Shown here: piece after piece, positions 54,542 to 63,344 of the stretch
How the letters are laid out: each line of letters begins with the position of its first letter
Numbering within the stretch: position 1 is the stretch's first letter
NCBI GenBank assembly: GCA_963766445.1
Contig: CAVXZW010000025.1
Span: forward strand, 124,001-188,000
DNA: 64,000 bases
DNA from: JAICYJ01 sp963766445
Lineage (GTDB): Bacteria; Actinomycetota; Thermoleophilia; Gaiellales; JAICJC01
Reading direction: 5' to 3'
Made by a program: the position numbers and the translations under genes
The notes under the pieces: model-generated
Database searches by the model: none
Told to the model about the DNA's origin: nothing
What the model saw: the letters and a program-made list of their open reading frames with translations, nothing else

Positions 54542-55371
54542 CTAGCTGCCGCCCAGCGGCTGCACGCTGTTGGTCTTGAGCGACGCGATCACCTGGGCGA
54601 TCTGGTCGATCTGCTGCTGGCTGAACGACTGGTCGAAGGCGGGCATGCCGGTACCGGACTGGCTGGCGCCATGCCCGATCCAGTCGGCCAGCGCCTTCTG
54701 GTCGGTGCCGAACCGCGTCGAGCCGTTGGCCAGCGACGAGCCCGGCCCGGAGGCGCCGCCGGTCGGGAACGCGTGGCAGGTCGCGCAGGCGGCGTCGGCG
54801 ATCAGCTGCGAGCCGGGCAGCGCGTTGATCGCGGGGTTCTTGCTGATGTCGGCGCCGGAGATGGCGCCCGGCGCCGAGCCACCGGCGATCGTCAGCGCGA
54901 TCAGCACCGCCGGCGTTGCCAGGCCCAGCGCGACCCCGGCCGGGCGCCGCGACAGGCGCCGGTCGCGGCCCGTGTCGAGGAACGGCCAGGCGATCAGCAG
55001 CACCATCATCAGCGTGGGGATGATGATGGTGGCGAAGATCAGCTGCCACGGCTGCTTGAAGACGCGCAGCAGCTCGAACAGGAACAGGAAGTACCACTCC
55101 GGGCGCGGCTCGGTCTGGGCCACCGCCGGGTTGGCCTTGGTCTCGTACAGCGCCCCGAGCGAGGCCGTTGCTGCCGGCCGGATGCGATGCGTTGATCGGC
55201 CCGGCCGTGGCATGCCAGACCACCGCCATCACCACGATGATCAGCACGATCAGCAGGTTCACGACCACGTCGTGGAACATGGCGTAGGGGAAGAAGGCGT
55301 GGCCCTCCTGCTTCTGCGCCGCGTACTCGCGTCTCGTAGCGGACGCGCCGGTTGATGACCTTGCGCGCCAT
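54542..55371 (-). CDS. Cytochrome b C-terminal subunit fused to cytochrome c (two frameshifts)
   Basis: About 275 residues. The first two-thirds is a subunit-IV-like cytochrome b C-terminal half with a membrane segment (VNLLIVLIIVVMAVVW), the Qo-site PEWY motif in EPRPEWYFLFLFELLRVFK and two further segments. A single-heme cytochrome c follows: CATCH heme motif in AACATCHAFPTGG and axial Met in SGTGMPAFDQSF. Breaks near 55335 and 55185. The fusion gives the complex its own c-type heme. ATG 55371 abuts the stop of the cytochrome b gene. Confidence 0.85.
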
Positions 55372-56193
55372 CTAGTCGCCCCCGACTTCCTGCACCTCAC
55401 GCTGCTCGGCGGCGGCCGTCACCGGCACCTCGACGGGCGCGTCCAGGTGCTGCTGGGGCTGCGGCTCATAGGCGGGACCCGGCTCCGGCTCGGGCGGCCG
55501 TGCCGGCCACGGGGTCACGCCCAGCTTCACGACCAGCCACATGTGCACGAAGATCAGCGCGATGATGGCGCCGGGTATCAGCAGCATGTGCAGGGCATAG
55601 AAGCGCGAGATGGTCTGGGCGCCGATCACCGGCCCGCCCAGCAGGAACTTCGAGATGAACGGCCCCAGCACCGGCGCCGTGCCGTTGATGTTGATGGCGA
55701 CCACGGAGGCCCAGTACGCGCGCTCGTCCCAGACCAGCAGGTAGCCGGTCAGGCCCATGCCCATCACGCTGATGAAGATCAGCGAGCCGGTCAGCCAGGT
55801 CATCTCGCGCGGGTACTTGTAGGCGCCGTAGAAGAAGGTGCGGCCCATGTGCAGGAACAGCAGGATCACCATCACGCTGGCGCCCCACTTGTGCATGCCG
55901 CGAATCAGCCAGCCCAGCGTCTGCACGTCGGTGATGTAGCGGATCGACTCGTAGGCGCCGTTGGGCGACGGGTCGTAGGTCATCGCCAGCAGCGCGCCGG
56001 TGGTCGCCTGCAGGATGAACACCGTCAAGAGCGACGAGCCCAGCGTGTGGAACCAGCCGGTGGGCGGCACTTTGCGGAACAGGAACTTGCGCACCAGCGT
56101 CGGGAAGCCGGTGCGGTACTCGACCCAGTCCTCGGTGGCGAGCACCATCTGCTTGGGGCTGGGCGGCGGCGGGATCGGGATCGGCGACGGCAT
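55372..56193 (-). CDS. Cytochrome b N-terminal subunit (b6-type)
   Basis: An intact 273-residue quinol oxidase core protein with four membrane segments. Heme ligands are paired in HKWGASVMVILLFLH (13 between) and HMLLIPGAIIALIFVH (14 between), the unequal spacing of b6-type cytochromes. Gly-rich TTGALLAMTYDPS and YKYPREMTWLTG are also conserved. The cytosolic C-terminal tail (Pro/Glu/Gln rich, about 45 residues) is unusual. It takes electrons from menaquinol and sits between Rieske and the b/c fusion. Confidence 0.9.
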   Translation of the reverse strand: MPSPIPIPPPPSPKQMVLATEDWVEYRTGFPTLVRKFLFRKVPPTGWFHTLGSSLLTVFILQATTGALLAMTYDPSPNGAYESIRYITDVQTLGWLIRGMHKWGASVMVILLFLHMGRTFFYGAYKYPREMTWLTGSLIFISVMGMGLTGYLLVWDERAYWASVVAININGTAPVLGPFISKFLLGGPVIGAQTISRFYALHMLLIPGAIIALIFVHMWLVVKLGVTPWPARPPEPEPGPAYEPQPQQHLDAPVEVPVTAAAEQREVQEVGGD

Positions 56194-56196
56194 CGG

Positions 56197-56896
56197 CTAC
56201 TGGGGCTTCGGGATCGGCCCGTGCGTGTAGGTGACGTTCGGGTAAAGGACGTTCGGCATCGTTTCGCCGAACGGCCCCGGCGTCTGGACGGGCTGGCCCG
56301 GCATCTTGACCGGGTAGTAGGTGAGCTGGCCGTTGATGTAGTCGACGCTCCAGCGCTGCGTGATCACCAGGACCGCCCTTCTGGATCTCCCACTGGAAGC
56401 GGTCGAGCGGGCGGATCGGCGGGCCCGCCGTGCGCACGCCGCGGGTGTCGTACTGGCCGCCGTGGCAGGGGCAGGCGAAGCCCTGCGGCGTTGCCAGGAC
56501 GGGGCAGCCGAGGTGCATGCAGCGGTTGGAGAACACGACGAACATGGCGTCGGTGGCCAGCCAGTTGTGGTTCTGCTTGCCGGTGTAGTGCACCCAGGCC
56601 AGGCCGGCGCTGGTGTTCGGCTCGGCGGGATCCTCGACGTAGGTGGCCGCCGTCGGCTTGAACGCCGTCTCCGAGGTGAACTTGGTGACCGGGCCGAGGG
56701 CGACCGACTTGAAGGTGGCCTCCTTGGTCAGCGGAGCCAGCACGTAGGCGGTGGCCGGAACCCCGATCACGGCGCCGATCATCGCGCCCAGCCCGACCGA
56801 TGACAGGGTCAGGAACTGGCCACGGGTGACGGCCGAGTCGGGCGCCTGCGGCGCGGTGTATGCGTGGGCGTGCGAGCCGGCGGGCGTGTCCGCCAC
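56197..56896 (-). CDS. Rieske iron-sulfur subunit (frameshifted)
   Basis: About 232 residues. A membrane anchor (LSSVGLGAMIGAVIGVPATA) follows a short N-terminal tail; the [2Fe-2S] ligands are in CMHLGCPV and CPCHGGQYD (CxHxGC ... CxCHG). The end reads TYYPVKMPGQPVQTPG then THGPIPKPQ after a break near 56374. A GGAGGA site precedes GTG 56896 and TAGTAT near 56930 is a possible -10 box, so this operon has a leader. It is the first gene of the quinol-cytochrome c reductase unit. Confidence 0.88.
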
Positions 56897-56927
56897 AGCG
56901 TCCTCCAGTCAGTGCAGCGGCGCCATA

Positions 56928-58391
56928 CTACCGCGCCTTCCGGTCATCTGTGTTTGTAACGGGTATGCCATATTCGGCCCAGCGAGCGGTCACCTGCGCG
57001 CGAATTTCGGGGCTCATCTCGATCACGGACGGCCAGCCTCGATCATAGCCCTCGCTCTCCCACTTGGCGGTGGCGTCGATTCCGATCTTGCCGCCGATGA
57101 ACTGCCTGGTGGGCGCGTGATCGAGGTGGTCGAGCGGGCCGTCGGCCAGCACCACGTCGCGGGCCGGGTCGACGTTGGCGCCGGCCTGCCACATCACCTG
57201 GCCGTAGTCGTGCACGTCCACCCAGTCGTCCACGACCACGACGCCCTTGGTCAGCGAGAGCAGGCCGGTGCCCCAGATCGCGTGCATCACCTTGCGCGCG
57301 TGGCCGGGGAACGCCTTCCTGATCGAGACGATCGCGAGGTTGTGGAACGCGCCCTGGAAGGGCAGGTCGTAGTCGACCAGCTCGGGCATGGTCATGCGGA
57401 TCGCGGGCAGGAACATGCGCTCGGTGGCCTTGCCCAGCCACACGTCCTCCTGCGGCGGAACGCCGACGATGATGGACGGGTAGATGGCGTCGCGGCGCAT
57501 GGTGATCGCGGTGACGTGCAGCACCGGGAACGGCTCGACCGGCGTGTAGTAGCCGGTGTGATCGCCGAACGGGCCCTCGTCGGCCAGTTCGCCCTTCGCG
57601 ATGTATCCCTCGATGATGATCTCGGCGCGGGCCGGCACCTCCAGGTCGACGGTGCGGGCGCGCACGAGCTCCACCGGCTCGCCGCGCAGGAAGCCGGCCA
57701 GCATCAGCTCATCGATGTGCTTGGGCAGCGGCGCGGAGGCGGTGTAGGCGGTGATCGGGTCGAGCCCCAGCGCGACGGCGACGTCCATGCGATCGCCCAT
57801 GCCGCGCCAGTCGGCGGCCGCGTCCTTGTGGATCTGCCAGTGCATGGCGGTGGTGTCGGGGCTGAACTTCTGGATGCGGTACATGCCGACGTTGCGCATG
57901 CCGGTGCGGGGGTCTTTGGTGATCACCGCCGGCAGCGTGATGAACGGGCCGCCGTCCTTGGGCCAGCAGGTCATGATCGGCAGCGCGTCCAGGTCGGGCG
58001 GATCGAGCACCACCTCCTGGCAGGGACCGCTGCGGACGGTCTTCGGCCGCGAGTCGGCCAGCGACTTGAGCTTGCCGAGCGCGCGGATCTTCTCGCCGAT
58101 GCCCTCCGGTGGGGTCATCTCGAGCACACCCTGGATGCGCGCGCCCAACTCGTCCAGCGACTCGACGCCGAAGGCCATGCAGGTGCGCCGCTCGGTGCCG
58201 AACTGGTTGATCAGGAGCGGAAGCGAGCTGTCCTTGACGTCGCGGAACAGGAGCGCCGGGCCGCCGGCCTTGGTCACGCGGTCCGTGATCTCGGTGATCT
58301 CGAGGTGGGGGTCGACCTGGGCCGTCACCTCGTGCAACTCGCCCTCACGGCGCAGGTGCTCGAGCCAGTCGCGGAGATCGGTGAACGCCAT
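56928..58391 (-). CDS. ubiD: UbiD-family prenyl-FMN-dependent decarboxylase
   Basis: An intact 487-residue UbiD-type decarboxylase. Markers are TDLRDWLEHLRREGEL at the start, RNVGMYRIQKFSPDTTAMHW, GDHTGYYTPVEPFPVLHVTA, VVVVDDWVDVHDYGQVMW and FIGGKIGIDATAKWESEG near the end, with E-x-x-R residues of the prFMN site. It would decarboxylate the prenylated naphthoate in menaquinone synthesis (family plus context; other aryl acids are possible). TAGACT lies 8 nt before ATG 58391. Confidence 0.9.
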   Translation of the reverse strand: MAFTDLRDWLEHLRREGELHEVTAQVDPHLEITEITDRVTKAGGPALLFRDVKDSSLPLLINQFGTERRTCMAFGVESLDELGARIQGVLEMTPPEGIGEKIRALGKLKSLADSRPKTVRSGPCQEVVLDPPDLDALPIMTCWPKDGGPFITLPAVITKDPRTGMRNVGMYRIQKFSPDTTAMHWQIHKDAAADWRGMGDRMDVAVALGLDPITAYTASAPLPKHIDELMLAGFLRGEPVELVRARTVDLEVPARAEIIIEGYIAKGELADEGPFGDHTGYYTPVEPFPVLHVTAITMRRDAIYPSIIVGVPPQEDVWLGKATERMFLPAIRMTMPELVDYDLPFQGAFHNLAIVSIRKAFPGHARKVMHAIWGTGLLSLTKGVVVVDDWVDVHDYGQVMWQAGANVDPARDVVLADGPLDHLDHAPTRQFIGGKIGIDATAKWESEGYDRGWPSVIEMSPEIRAQVTARWAEYGIPVTNTDDRKAR

Positions 58392-58399
58392 CGCGCGGG

Positions 58400-58405
58400 A
58401 GTCTA
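58400..58405 (-). promoter_or_regulatory. -10 box for ubiD
   Basis: TAGACT on the minus strand ends 8 nt before ATG 58391, indicating a leaderless transcript. Confidence 0.5.
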
Positions 58406-58451
58406 TGCAGGTGCGGTTGGGACCGGCGGCGCGACGGCCGATAAGGATGGC

Positions 58452-59303
58452 ATGACGACCTCTCAGGAGCCGGCCGGCACTTCCGGCATGATGGTCTGGC
58501 CGCTGGTAGCGATCGGCGCCGTTCTCGGTGGGCTGGCGGGCGGGTTCGTGACGCACAACCTGCCGGTCGCGGCGGCCTGCGCGCTGGTGGGCGCGGGCGC
58601 CGTCGGCATCCTCGCGTGGCAGGCGATCGGGCGGCTGGCGCAGGAGCAGGAGTACGCGGACTGGGTGGCGCGACGCGGCTGGCAGCCGGCCCGCAACCTG
58701 CCGGCGGCGCTGGTGACGTCGCTGCTTCGCGCCGGCGACACGCGTCGACTGGAGGATGGGTTCGAAGGCGAGGTCGAGGGGCGCCGGGCGGGGATCGGGC
58801 ACTTCATCTGGGAGACCGTCGAGCGCTCGGTGGACGAGTACGGCAACGTGCACGAGACCCGCATCCCGCACACGGACACGGTGCTGGAGACGCTGACCGG
58901 GCTGCAGACGATGACGCGGTTGACGCTGACGCCGCGGCACCGCGGCCAGGGACGGATGGCCGACGGGCTGGCCTCGGCGCTGACCACCGACCGGTCGGTG
59001 GAGCTCGAGTCGGCGGAGTTCTGCACGGCCTACCGGCTGTTCGTCGCCGATGAGGAGAGCGAGCTGGTGGTGCGGCGGGTGTTCACGCCGGCGCTGATCG
59101 TGCAGCTGGTCGAGCTGGCCGGCGCGCGCATGACGATCGAGTTCGAGACCGGTGCGCTGGTCTGTTCCGTGCACGGACGCGCCGGCAAGACGCAGCTGCT
59201 GGACGCGATGGAGGCGGCATCGGTGGCGGTCGCTGACGCGCTCTGCAACGACGCGGCGTCGTCCGCGCCGGCGTACGTCCCCGCACACGCGGCCCAGCCG
59301 TGA
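58452..59303 (+). CDS. Membrane-anchored protein, DUF3137-like
   Basis: An intact 283-residue protein with two adjacent hydrophobic segments near the N-terminus (residues 15-57) and a cytoplasmic domain with GFEGEVEGRRAGIGHFIWET, LTLTPRHRGQGRMADGL and ESAEFCTAYRLFVADEE. The layout and gene order (next to LemA) recall DUF3137 proteins, whose function is unknown. AAGGA precedes ATG 58452. The stop overlaps the start of the next gene, a shorter relative. Confidence 0.55.
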   Translation: MTTSQEPAGTSGMMVWPLVAIGAVLGGLAGGFVTHNLPVAAACALVGAGAVGILAWQAIGRLAQEQEYADWVARRGWQPARNLPAALVTSLLRAGDTRRLEDGFEGEVEGRRAGIGHFIWETVERSVDEYGNVHETRIPHTDTVLETLTGLQTMTRLTLTPRHRGQGRMADGLASALTTDRSVELESAEFCTAYRLFVADEESELVVRRVFTPALIVQLVELAGARMTIEFETGALVCSVHGRAGKTQLLDAMEAASVAVADALCNDAASSAPAYVPAHAAQP

Positions 59304-59983
59304 TCCTGATCCCGTACCTGATGCCGCTGGCGCTGGTGGCCTACGTCGGATACCGGTTCTGGGCGCAGGCGCAGCGGAGCGCCGCGATCGACAGCGCGAC
59401 GTCGGCGTGGGCGCTCCGCGAGGGGCTGGTGCCGGGCACCCCGCCACCGGCGGGGGCGACCCCCACGCTGTCGCTGCCCGAGGGCGGCGCGCACGACTGC
59501 TGGCAGCTGCCGGTCGGGGACGGTAGCGGGACGCTGTTTCGCTGGACGTGGGTGATCCAGGAGGGACGCGACGTCCGCATCGGGGAGGCGACGGTGGTGT
59601 CGGCGCTGCTCGCGACCGGCTTCCCGCACTTCCGGGTGGTGCCGCGGCACGGCTTCGTGGCGCCGTCGGCAGGCTGGGACGAGCAGGAGCTGCACCTTGA
59701 GTCGGCCGAGCTGGACGCCGAGTTCCGCGTGCTGGTGGGACGCGACGGCGACCGGCAGGCGCTGCTCGAGCTGTTCGACCCGGAGACGATCGTGTGGCTG
59801 ATCAACCCGGGGCGGACGGCTCCGGTGATCGAGTACCAGCTGGGCACGCTGGTCGTGGTGTCGCAGCATCCGTGCACCACGGACGTCGGGCTGGAGGCGC
59901 TGGCCGAGCAGGCGCGGTACCTGGCCGGCCGGGTGCTGGCGGAGGGCCTGCTGCACCGGCCCGGCGCCTCGTCGCTGGCCTGA
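59300..59983 (+). CDS. Shorter paralogue of the upstream protein
   Basis: An intact 227-residue protein with one N-terminal membrane segment (ILIPYLMPLALVAYVGYRFW) and a domain that matches the upstream protein in plan: TFRW-type strand (GTLFRWTWVIQEGRDVRIGE), VVPRHGFVAPSAG, HLESAELDAEFRVLVGRDGD and IEYQLGTLVVVSQHP parallel the corresponding segments of its neighbour. GTGA overlap makes the two co-translated. The pair may form a heteromer (inference). Confidence 0.55.
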   Translation: MILIPYLMPLALVAYVGYRFWAQAQRSAAIDSATSAWALREGLVPGTPPPAGATPTLSLPEGGAHDCWQLPVGDGSGTLFRWTWVIQEGRDVRIGEATVVSALLATGFPHFRVVPRHGFVAPSAGWDEQELHLESAELDAEFRVLVGRDGDRQALLELFDPETIVWLINPGRTAPVIEYQLGTLVVVSQHPCTTDVGLEALAEQARYLAGRVLAEGLLHRPGASSLA

Positions 59984-60050
59984 GCCGGGCGGGCGCCTAG
60001 AATCCGGATGCGGGGCTTCCCGCGCACGCCCGACCAAGGAGCTTCCGGAC

Positions 60051-60707
60051 ATGCTCGCCGCCATCATCGTGATCATCGTGATCGTTCTGCTGATCGTATT
60101 TCTGATCAGCCTCTACAACGGCATGGTTCGTGCCCGGAACAAGGTCGACGAGGCCTGGAGCGGGATCGATGTGCAGCTGAAGCGGCGGCACGACCTGATC
60201 CCGAACCTGGTCGAGACGGTGAAGGGGTACGCGGCGCACGAGCGCGAGACGTTCCAGGCGGTGACCGACGCGCGCACGAAGGCGATGAGCGCCAGCGGCC
60301 CCGCGCAGGCGGGCGCGGCCGAGGGGCTGCTGTCGCAGGCGCTGGGCCGGCTGTTCGCAGTGGCGGAGGCCTACCCGCAGCTGCGCGCGACGGAGAACTT
60401 CCAGCAGCTGCAGGCCGAGCTGACCAACACCGAGGACCAGATCGCGGCCGCGCGGCGCATCTACAACGGCAACGTGCAGGCGTACAACACCAAGATCCAG
60501 GTGTTCCCGAACTCGATCATCGCGGGCATGGGCGGGTTCACCAAGCGTGACTTCTTCGAGATCGAGGACCCGGGCGACCGCGAGCCGGTCAAGGTCGACT
60601 TCTCGACGGCGCCCACGGTGGCTGCCACGCCGGCAGCCGCCGACCCGGCGCCCGCGGCGCCGGCGGACACGCCCCCCGCCGCCGACCCGCCGCCCGCCGA
60701 GGGCTAG
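60051..60707 (+). CDS. lemA: LemA family protein
   Basis: An intact 218-residue LemA protein: N-terminal membrane segment (AAIIVIIVIVLLIVFLISLY), then NGMVRARNKVDEAWSGIDVQ, KRRHDLIPNLVETVKGYA and the helical ENFQQLQAELTNTEDQIAAARRIYN region split between motifs, ending FFEIEDPGDREPVKVDF before an Ala/Pro tail. Function is unclear; LemA proteins often neighbour TPM-domain, DUF3137 or M48 protease genes. AAGGAG (60038-60043) precedes the ATG; TAGAAT at 59998-60003 may be its -10 box with a leader of about 40 nt. Confidence 0.88.
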   Translation: MLAAIIVIIVIVLLIVFLISLYNGMVRARNKVDEAWSGIDVQLKRRHDLIPNLVETVKGYAAHERETFQAVTDARTKAMSASGPAQAGAAEGLLSQALGRLFAVAEAYPQLRATENFQQLQAELTNTEDQIAAARRIYNGNVQAYNTKIQVFPNSIIAGMGGFTKRDFFEIEDPGDREPVKVDFSTAPTVAATPAAADPAPAAPADTPPAADPPPAEG

Positions 60708-60711
60708 CGCG

Positions 60712-61374
60712 ATGCCACAGCTGCTGGTCTTCGGGGCACGCAATCTCGGCAGGGTGATCGCCGAGCATCTGATCGCCCAGGGCTGGGAGGCGACCGGGGT
60801 CGCCCGCAGCGAGGAGACGGTCGCCGCCTTCCCGGGCCGCGGGTTGCAGGCCGACCTCACCGACCGTGACCAGATGCGGCGCGTGGTCGAGGAGGCGGGT
60901 GCCTTCGACCTGGCGGTGAACGCGTACTCGCCCAAGGGCCGCTTCGGCGGCGGCGACCTCACGACCACCGATGACGACGCGATGGCGCCCTACCTCGAGC
61001 AGCTGCTGCCGGAGGTGTTTTCGTTCTACCGCCTGGTCGGCGCGTCGCTGGCCGAGCGGGGCGGCGGCACCCTGATCCAGGTCACCGGCGGGTCGGCGCG
61101 GCGGGCGCTGCCGGGCCGGGCGCCGTGGGCATCGGGAGCGGCGGCAACCCGGGCGCTCAGCCAGGCGGCGGCCAACGAGCTGAAGCCGAAGGGCGTGCAC
61201 GCGTGCCTGCTGATCTGCGACGGCAGCTTCGGCGGCGCCGGAGACGACGACGGCGGCAAGAAGATCGACACGACCGAGCTGGCGCGCGCGGCGCAGTACC
61301 TGCACGAGCAGGGCCGCTCGGCCTGGACGCACGAGCTGGTGGTGACACCGGTCGGCGACCGCTGGACGCCCTGA
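60712..61374 (+). CDS. SDR-like protein with degenerate catalytic site
   Basis: An intact 220-residue short-chain-dehydrogenase-like protein. FGARNLGRVIAEHLIAQGW is the Rossmann start but the TGxxxGIG form is altered to GARNLG. Where YxxxK is expected, the sequence reads APWASGAAATRALSQAAANE with no Tyr or Lys, while the following NELKPKGVHACLL aligns well with SDRs. It may bind NAD(P) without acting as an oxidoreductase. It starts 4 nt after the lemA stop. Confidence 0.6.
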   Translation: MPQLLVFGARNLGRVIAEHLIAQGWEATGVARSEETVAAFPGRGLQADLTDRDQMRRVVEEAGAFDLAVNAYSPKGRFGGGDLTTTDDDAMAPYLEQLLPEVFSFYRLVGASLAERGGGTLIQVTGGSARRALPGRAPWASGAAATRALSQAAANELKPKGVHACLLICDGSFGGAGDDDGGKKIDTTELARAAQYLHEQGRSAWTHELVVTPVGDRWTP

Positions 61375-61668
61375 CGTAACGGCGCCGCAACGACCCGTCA
61401 CGGCCGGCGTTACACGCAATCTGCCCCGCTTCGCAACGAGCTCCGCAGCGGTCCGACACGACCGCCGCACCAACCGCTCACGCAGGCCGATGCGGTGTTT
61501 GACTCCAATAATTGGGGCGTCCGCTCAACCATCCCGAACGAGCTGCGGCCACCTGTCACGAACCGTCACGGGATCCGCACGAACCCGTGTCGGCGGCTGA
61601 GTCAGGGTCTGACCCCTGTTGGGGCCGCGCTGGCGTTACGCGCGTGTCACGGCGGGAGTGACGAAGCG
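61375..61668. other. Gene-free stretch with CGTGAC words and a REP-like palindrome
   Basis: No gene supported. Contains GTAACGGCGCC, CCGTCACGG, GGCGTTACACGC, GTCACGAACCGTCACGG, GCGTTACGCGCGTGTCACGG and the palindrome CAGGGTCTGACCCCTG near 61602-61618. GCGGTGTTTGACTCC at about 61492 resembles the hairpin at 33100. See the related stretches at 32889-33164 and 37722-37852. Confidence 0.5.
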
Positions 61669-62061
61669 TCAGGCGCCGAGGGCGGCCAGCGCCGAGTCCC
61701 ACAGCGCATCGTCGTCACCGGACGGTCGCTGCTCGCCGCGGTTGTGGCTGCAGCGTGCGATCAGCTGTGCCAGCGTCGTCACGGCGTCAAGGTCGCCTGT
61801 GCCGCAGATCTCGACCAGGCCGGCCGCGTACAGGTAGTCCCCGGTCAGCAGCGCCAGGTCGGCGTCGTCCTGGGCGAACAGCCGCGCGCGGCCGTTGTGC
61901 AGCAGATACCCCTCGCGGATCATCTCCACCCCCAACAGGTACGGCTGTGGGCAGCGGCCCTCGAACTCCGGCGCCGGCGCCTCGCCGGGCAGCAGCGCCC
62001 GCTCCCAGAGCGGGCTGTCGGCCGCCGCCCGCGCTCGGATCTCGTCCAGCAGCGAGGCCAT
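61669..62061 (-). CDS. Uncharacterised protein in the heme operon (130 aa)
   Basis: An intact small soluble protein: EIRARAAADSPLWERALLPG, LLTGDYLYAAGLVEICGTG and VTTLAQLIARCSHNRG are its main segments. The middle is helical and recalls the polyprenyl-synthase-like helical small proteins of some actinobacterial hem loci, but I cannot name it. It overlaps the hemL stop (TGATG) and so is translated with hemL; a role in heme synthesis is inference. Confidence 0.55.
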   Translation of the reverse strand: MASLLDEIRARAAADSPLWERALLPGEAPAPEFEGRCPQPYLLGVEMIREGYLLHNGRARLFAQDDADLALLTGDYLYAAGLVEICGTGDLDAVTTLAQLIARCSHNRGEQRPSGDDDALWDSALAALGA

Positions 62062-63344
62062 CAACCGTCGAACTCCCGCGCCCCGGCGGCGGTCATCTCC
62101 ACCTGCTCCGCCGTGTGCGCCAGGGACGGCATCATCGCCTCGAACTGCGACGGCGCCAGGTACACGCCCCGCTCCAGCATGTGCGCGTGGAACCGCGCGT
62201 AGCGGTCCGTGTCGCTGGCCATCGCGCCGGGGAAGTCGGTCACCGGGCCGTCTGCGAAGAACCCGGTCAGCATCGCGCCCACCCGGTTCACCGTCACTCC
62301 CGGCCGATCCAGTCCGGCAGCGACCGCCGCGGACGTGGCCTCCAGCCGATCGTACGCATCCGGCTCGCGCAGCAGCGCCAGCGTCGCCAGCCCGGCCGCC
62401 ATCGCCAGCGGGTTGCCCGACAGGGTGCCGGCCTGGTAGACGTCGCCCACCGGCGCCAGCCGCTGCATCACGTCGGCACGGCCGCCGAACGCCGCCGCCG
62501 GCAGGCCGCCGCCCAGGATCTTGCCGAGGCAGGTCAGATCCGGCCGGAACGCCAGCCGCTCCTGCGCGCCGCCGTAGGCGACCCGGAACCCGGTGATCAC
62601 CTCGTCCGCGATCAGCAGCGCCCCGGTGCCGTTGCAGATCGTCCGCAGCCCCTCCAGGAACCCCGGCGCGGCCGGTACCACGCCCATGTTGCCCGCCACC
62701 GGCTCCACGATCACGCACGCCAGGTCGTCGCCGTGCATCTCGGCCAGCGCCCGCACCGCATCCAGGTCGTTGTACTCGGCGATCAGCGTGTCCGCCGTCC
62801 CCGCCGCCGGCACACCCGGCGTCGCAGGGATCGCGAGCGTGGCCAGGCCCGACCCGGCCTGCGCCAGCAGCGCGTCCACGTGCCCGTGGTAGCCGCCCGC
62901 GAACTTCAGCACCTTCGAGCGGCCGGTGAACCCGCGCGCCAGTCGCACCGCGCTCATCGTGGCCTCGGTGCCCGACGACACGAACCGCACCATCTCCAGC
63001 GAGGGCACCGCGCGCACCACCTCCGCCGCCAGCTGCACCTCCAGCGCCGTCGGCATCCCGAAGGACGTGCCCCGCGCCGCCGCCCGGCCGACCGCTTCCA
63101 CCACCGCCGGGTGCGCGTGGCCCGCGATCAGCGGCCCCCACGACAGCACCCAGTCGACGTAGCGATTGCCGTCGGCATCGATCAGCCAGGCACCCTCGCC
63201 GGCGGCCGCAAACAGCGGATGCTCGCGCCCGACCGACCGCATCGCCCGCACCGGGCTCGATACGCCGCCCGGGATCAGGCGGCAGGCCTCCCGGTACAGC
63301 CGCTGGGACTCGACCTCGGTCTGCGGCCCTCCTAGGAGAGCCAA
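62061..63344 (-). CDS. hemL: Glutamate-1-semialdehyde 2,1-aminomutase
   Basis: An intact 427-residue class III aminotransferase-fold enzyme making 5-aminolevulinate from glutamate 1-semialdehyde. IPGGVSSPVRAMRSVGREHP opens it, RFVSSGTEATMSAVRLARG binds PLP phosphate, LIADEVITGFRVAYGGAQE carries the PLP aspartate, and TCLGKILGGGLPAAAFGG has the Schiff-base lysine. TTG 63344 overlaps the hemB stop. It implies C5-pathway heme synthesis. Confidence 0.93.
   Translation of the reverse strand: MALLGGPQTEVESQRLYREACRLIPGGVSSPVRAMRSVGREHPLFAAAGEGAWLIDADGNRYVDWVLSWGPLIAGHAHPAVVEAVGRAAARGTSFGMPTALEVQLAAEVVRAVPSLEMVRFVSSGTEATMSAVRLARGFTGRSKVLKFAGGYHGHVDALLAQAGSGLATLAIPATPGVPAAGTADTLIAEYNDLDAVRALAEMHGDDLACVIVEPVAGNMGVVPAAPGFLEGLRTICNGTGALLIADEVITGFRVAYGGAQERLAFRPDLTCLGKILGGGLPAAAFGGRADVMQRLAPVGDVYQAGTLSGNPLAMAAGLATLALLREPDAYDRLEATSAAVAAGLDRPGVTVNRVGAMLTGFFADGPVTDFPGAMASDTDRYARFHAHMLERGVYLAPSQFEAMMPSLAHTAEQVEMTAAGAREFDG

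Noticed and set aside
61602..61618. CAGGGTCTGACCCCTG as a transcription terminator
   Set aside because: It is about 230 nt after the nearest plus-strand stop, nearly without a loop, and has no T-run; it reads better as a REP-like palindrome.
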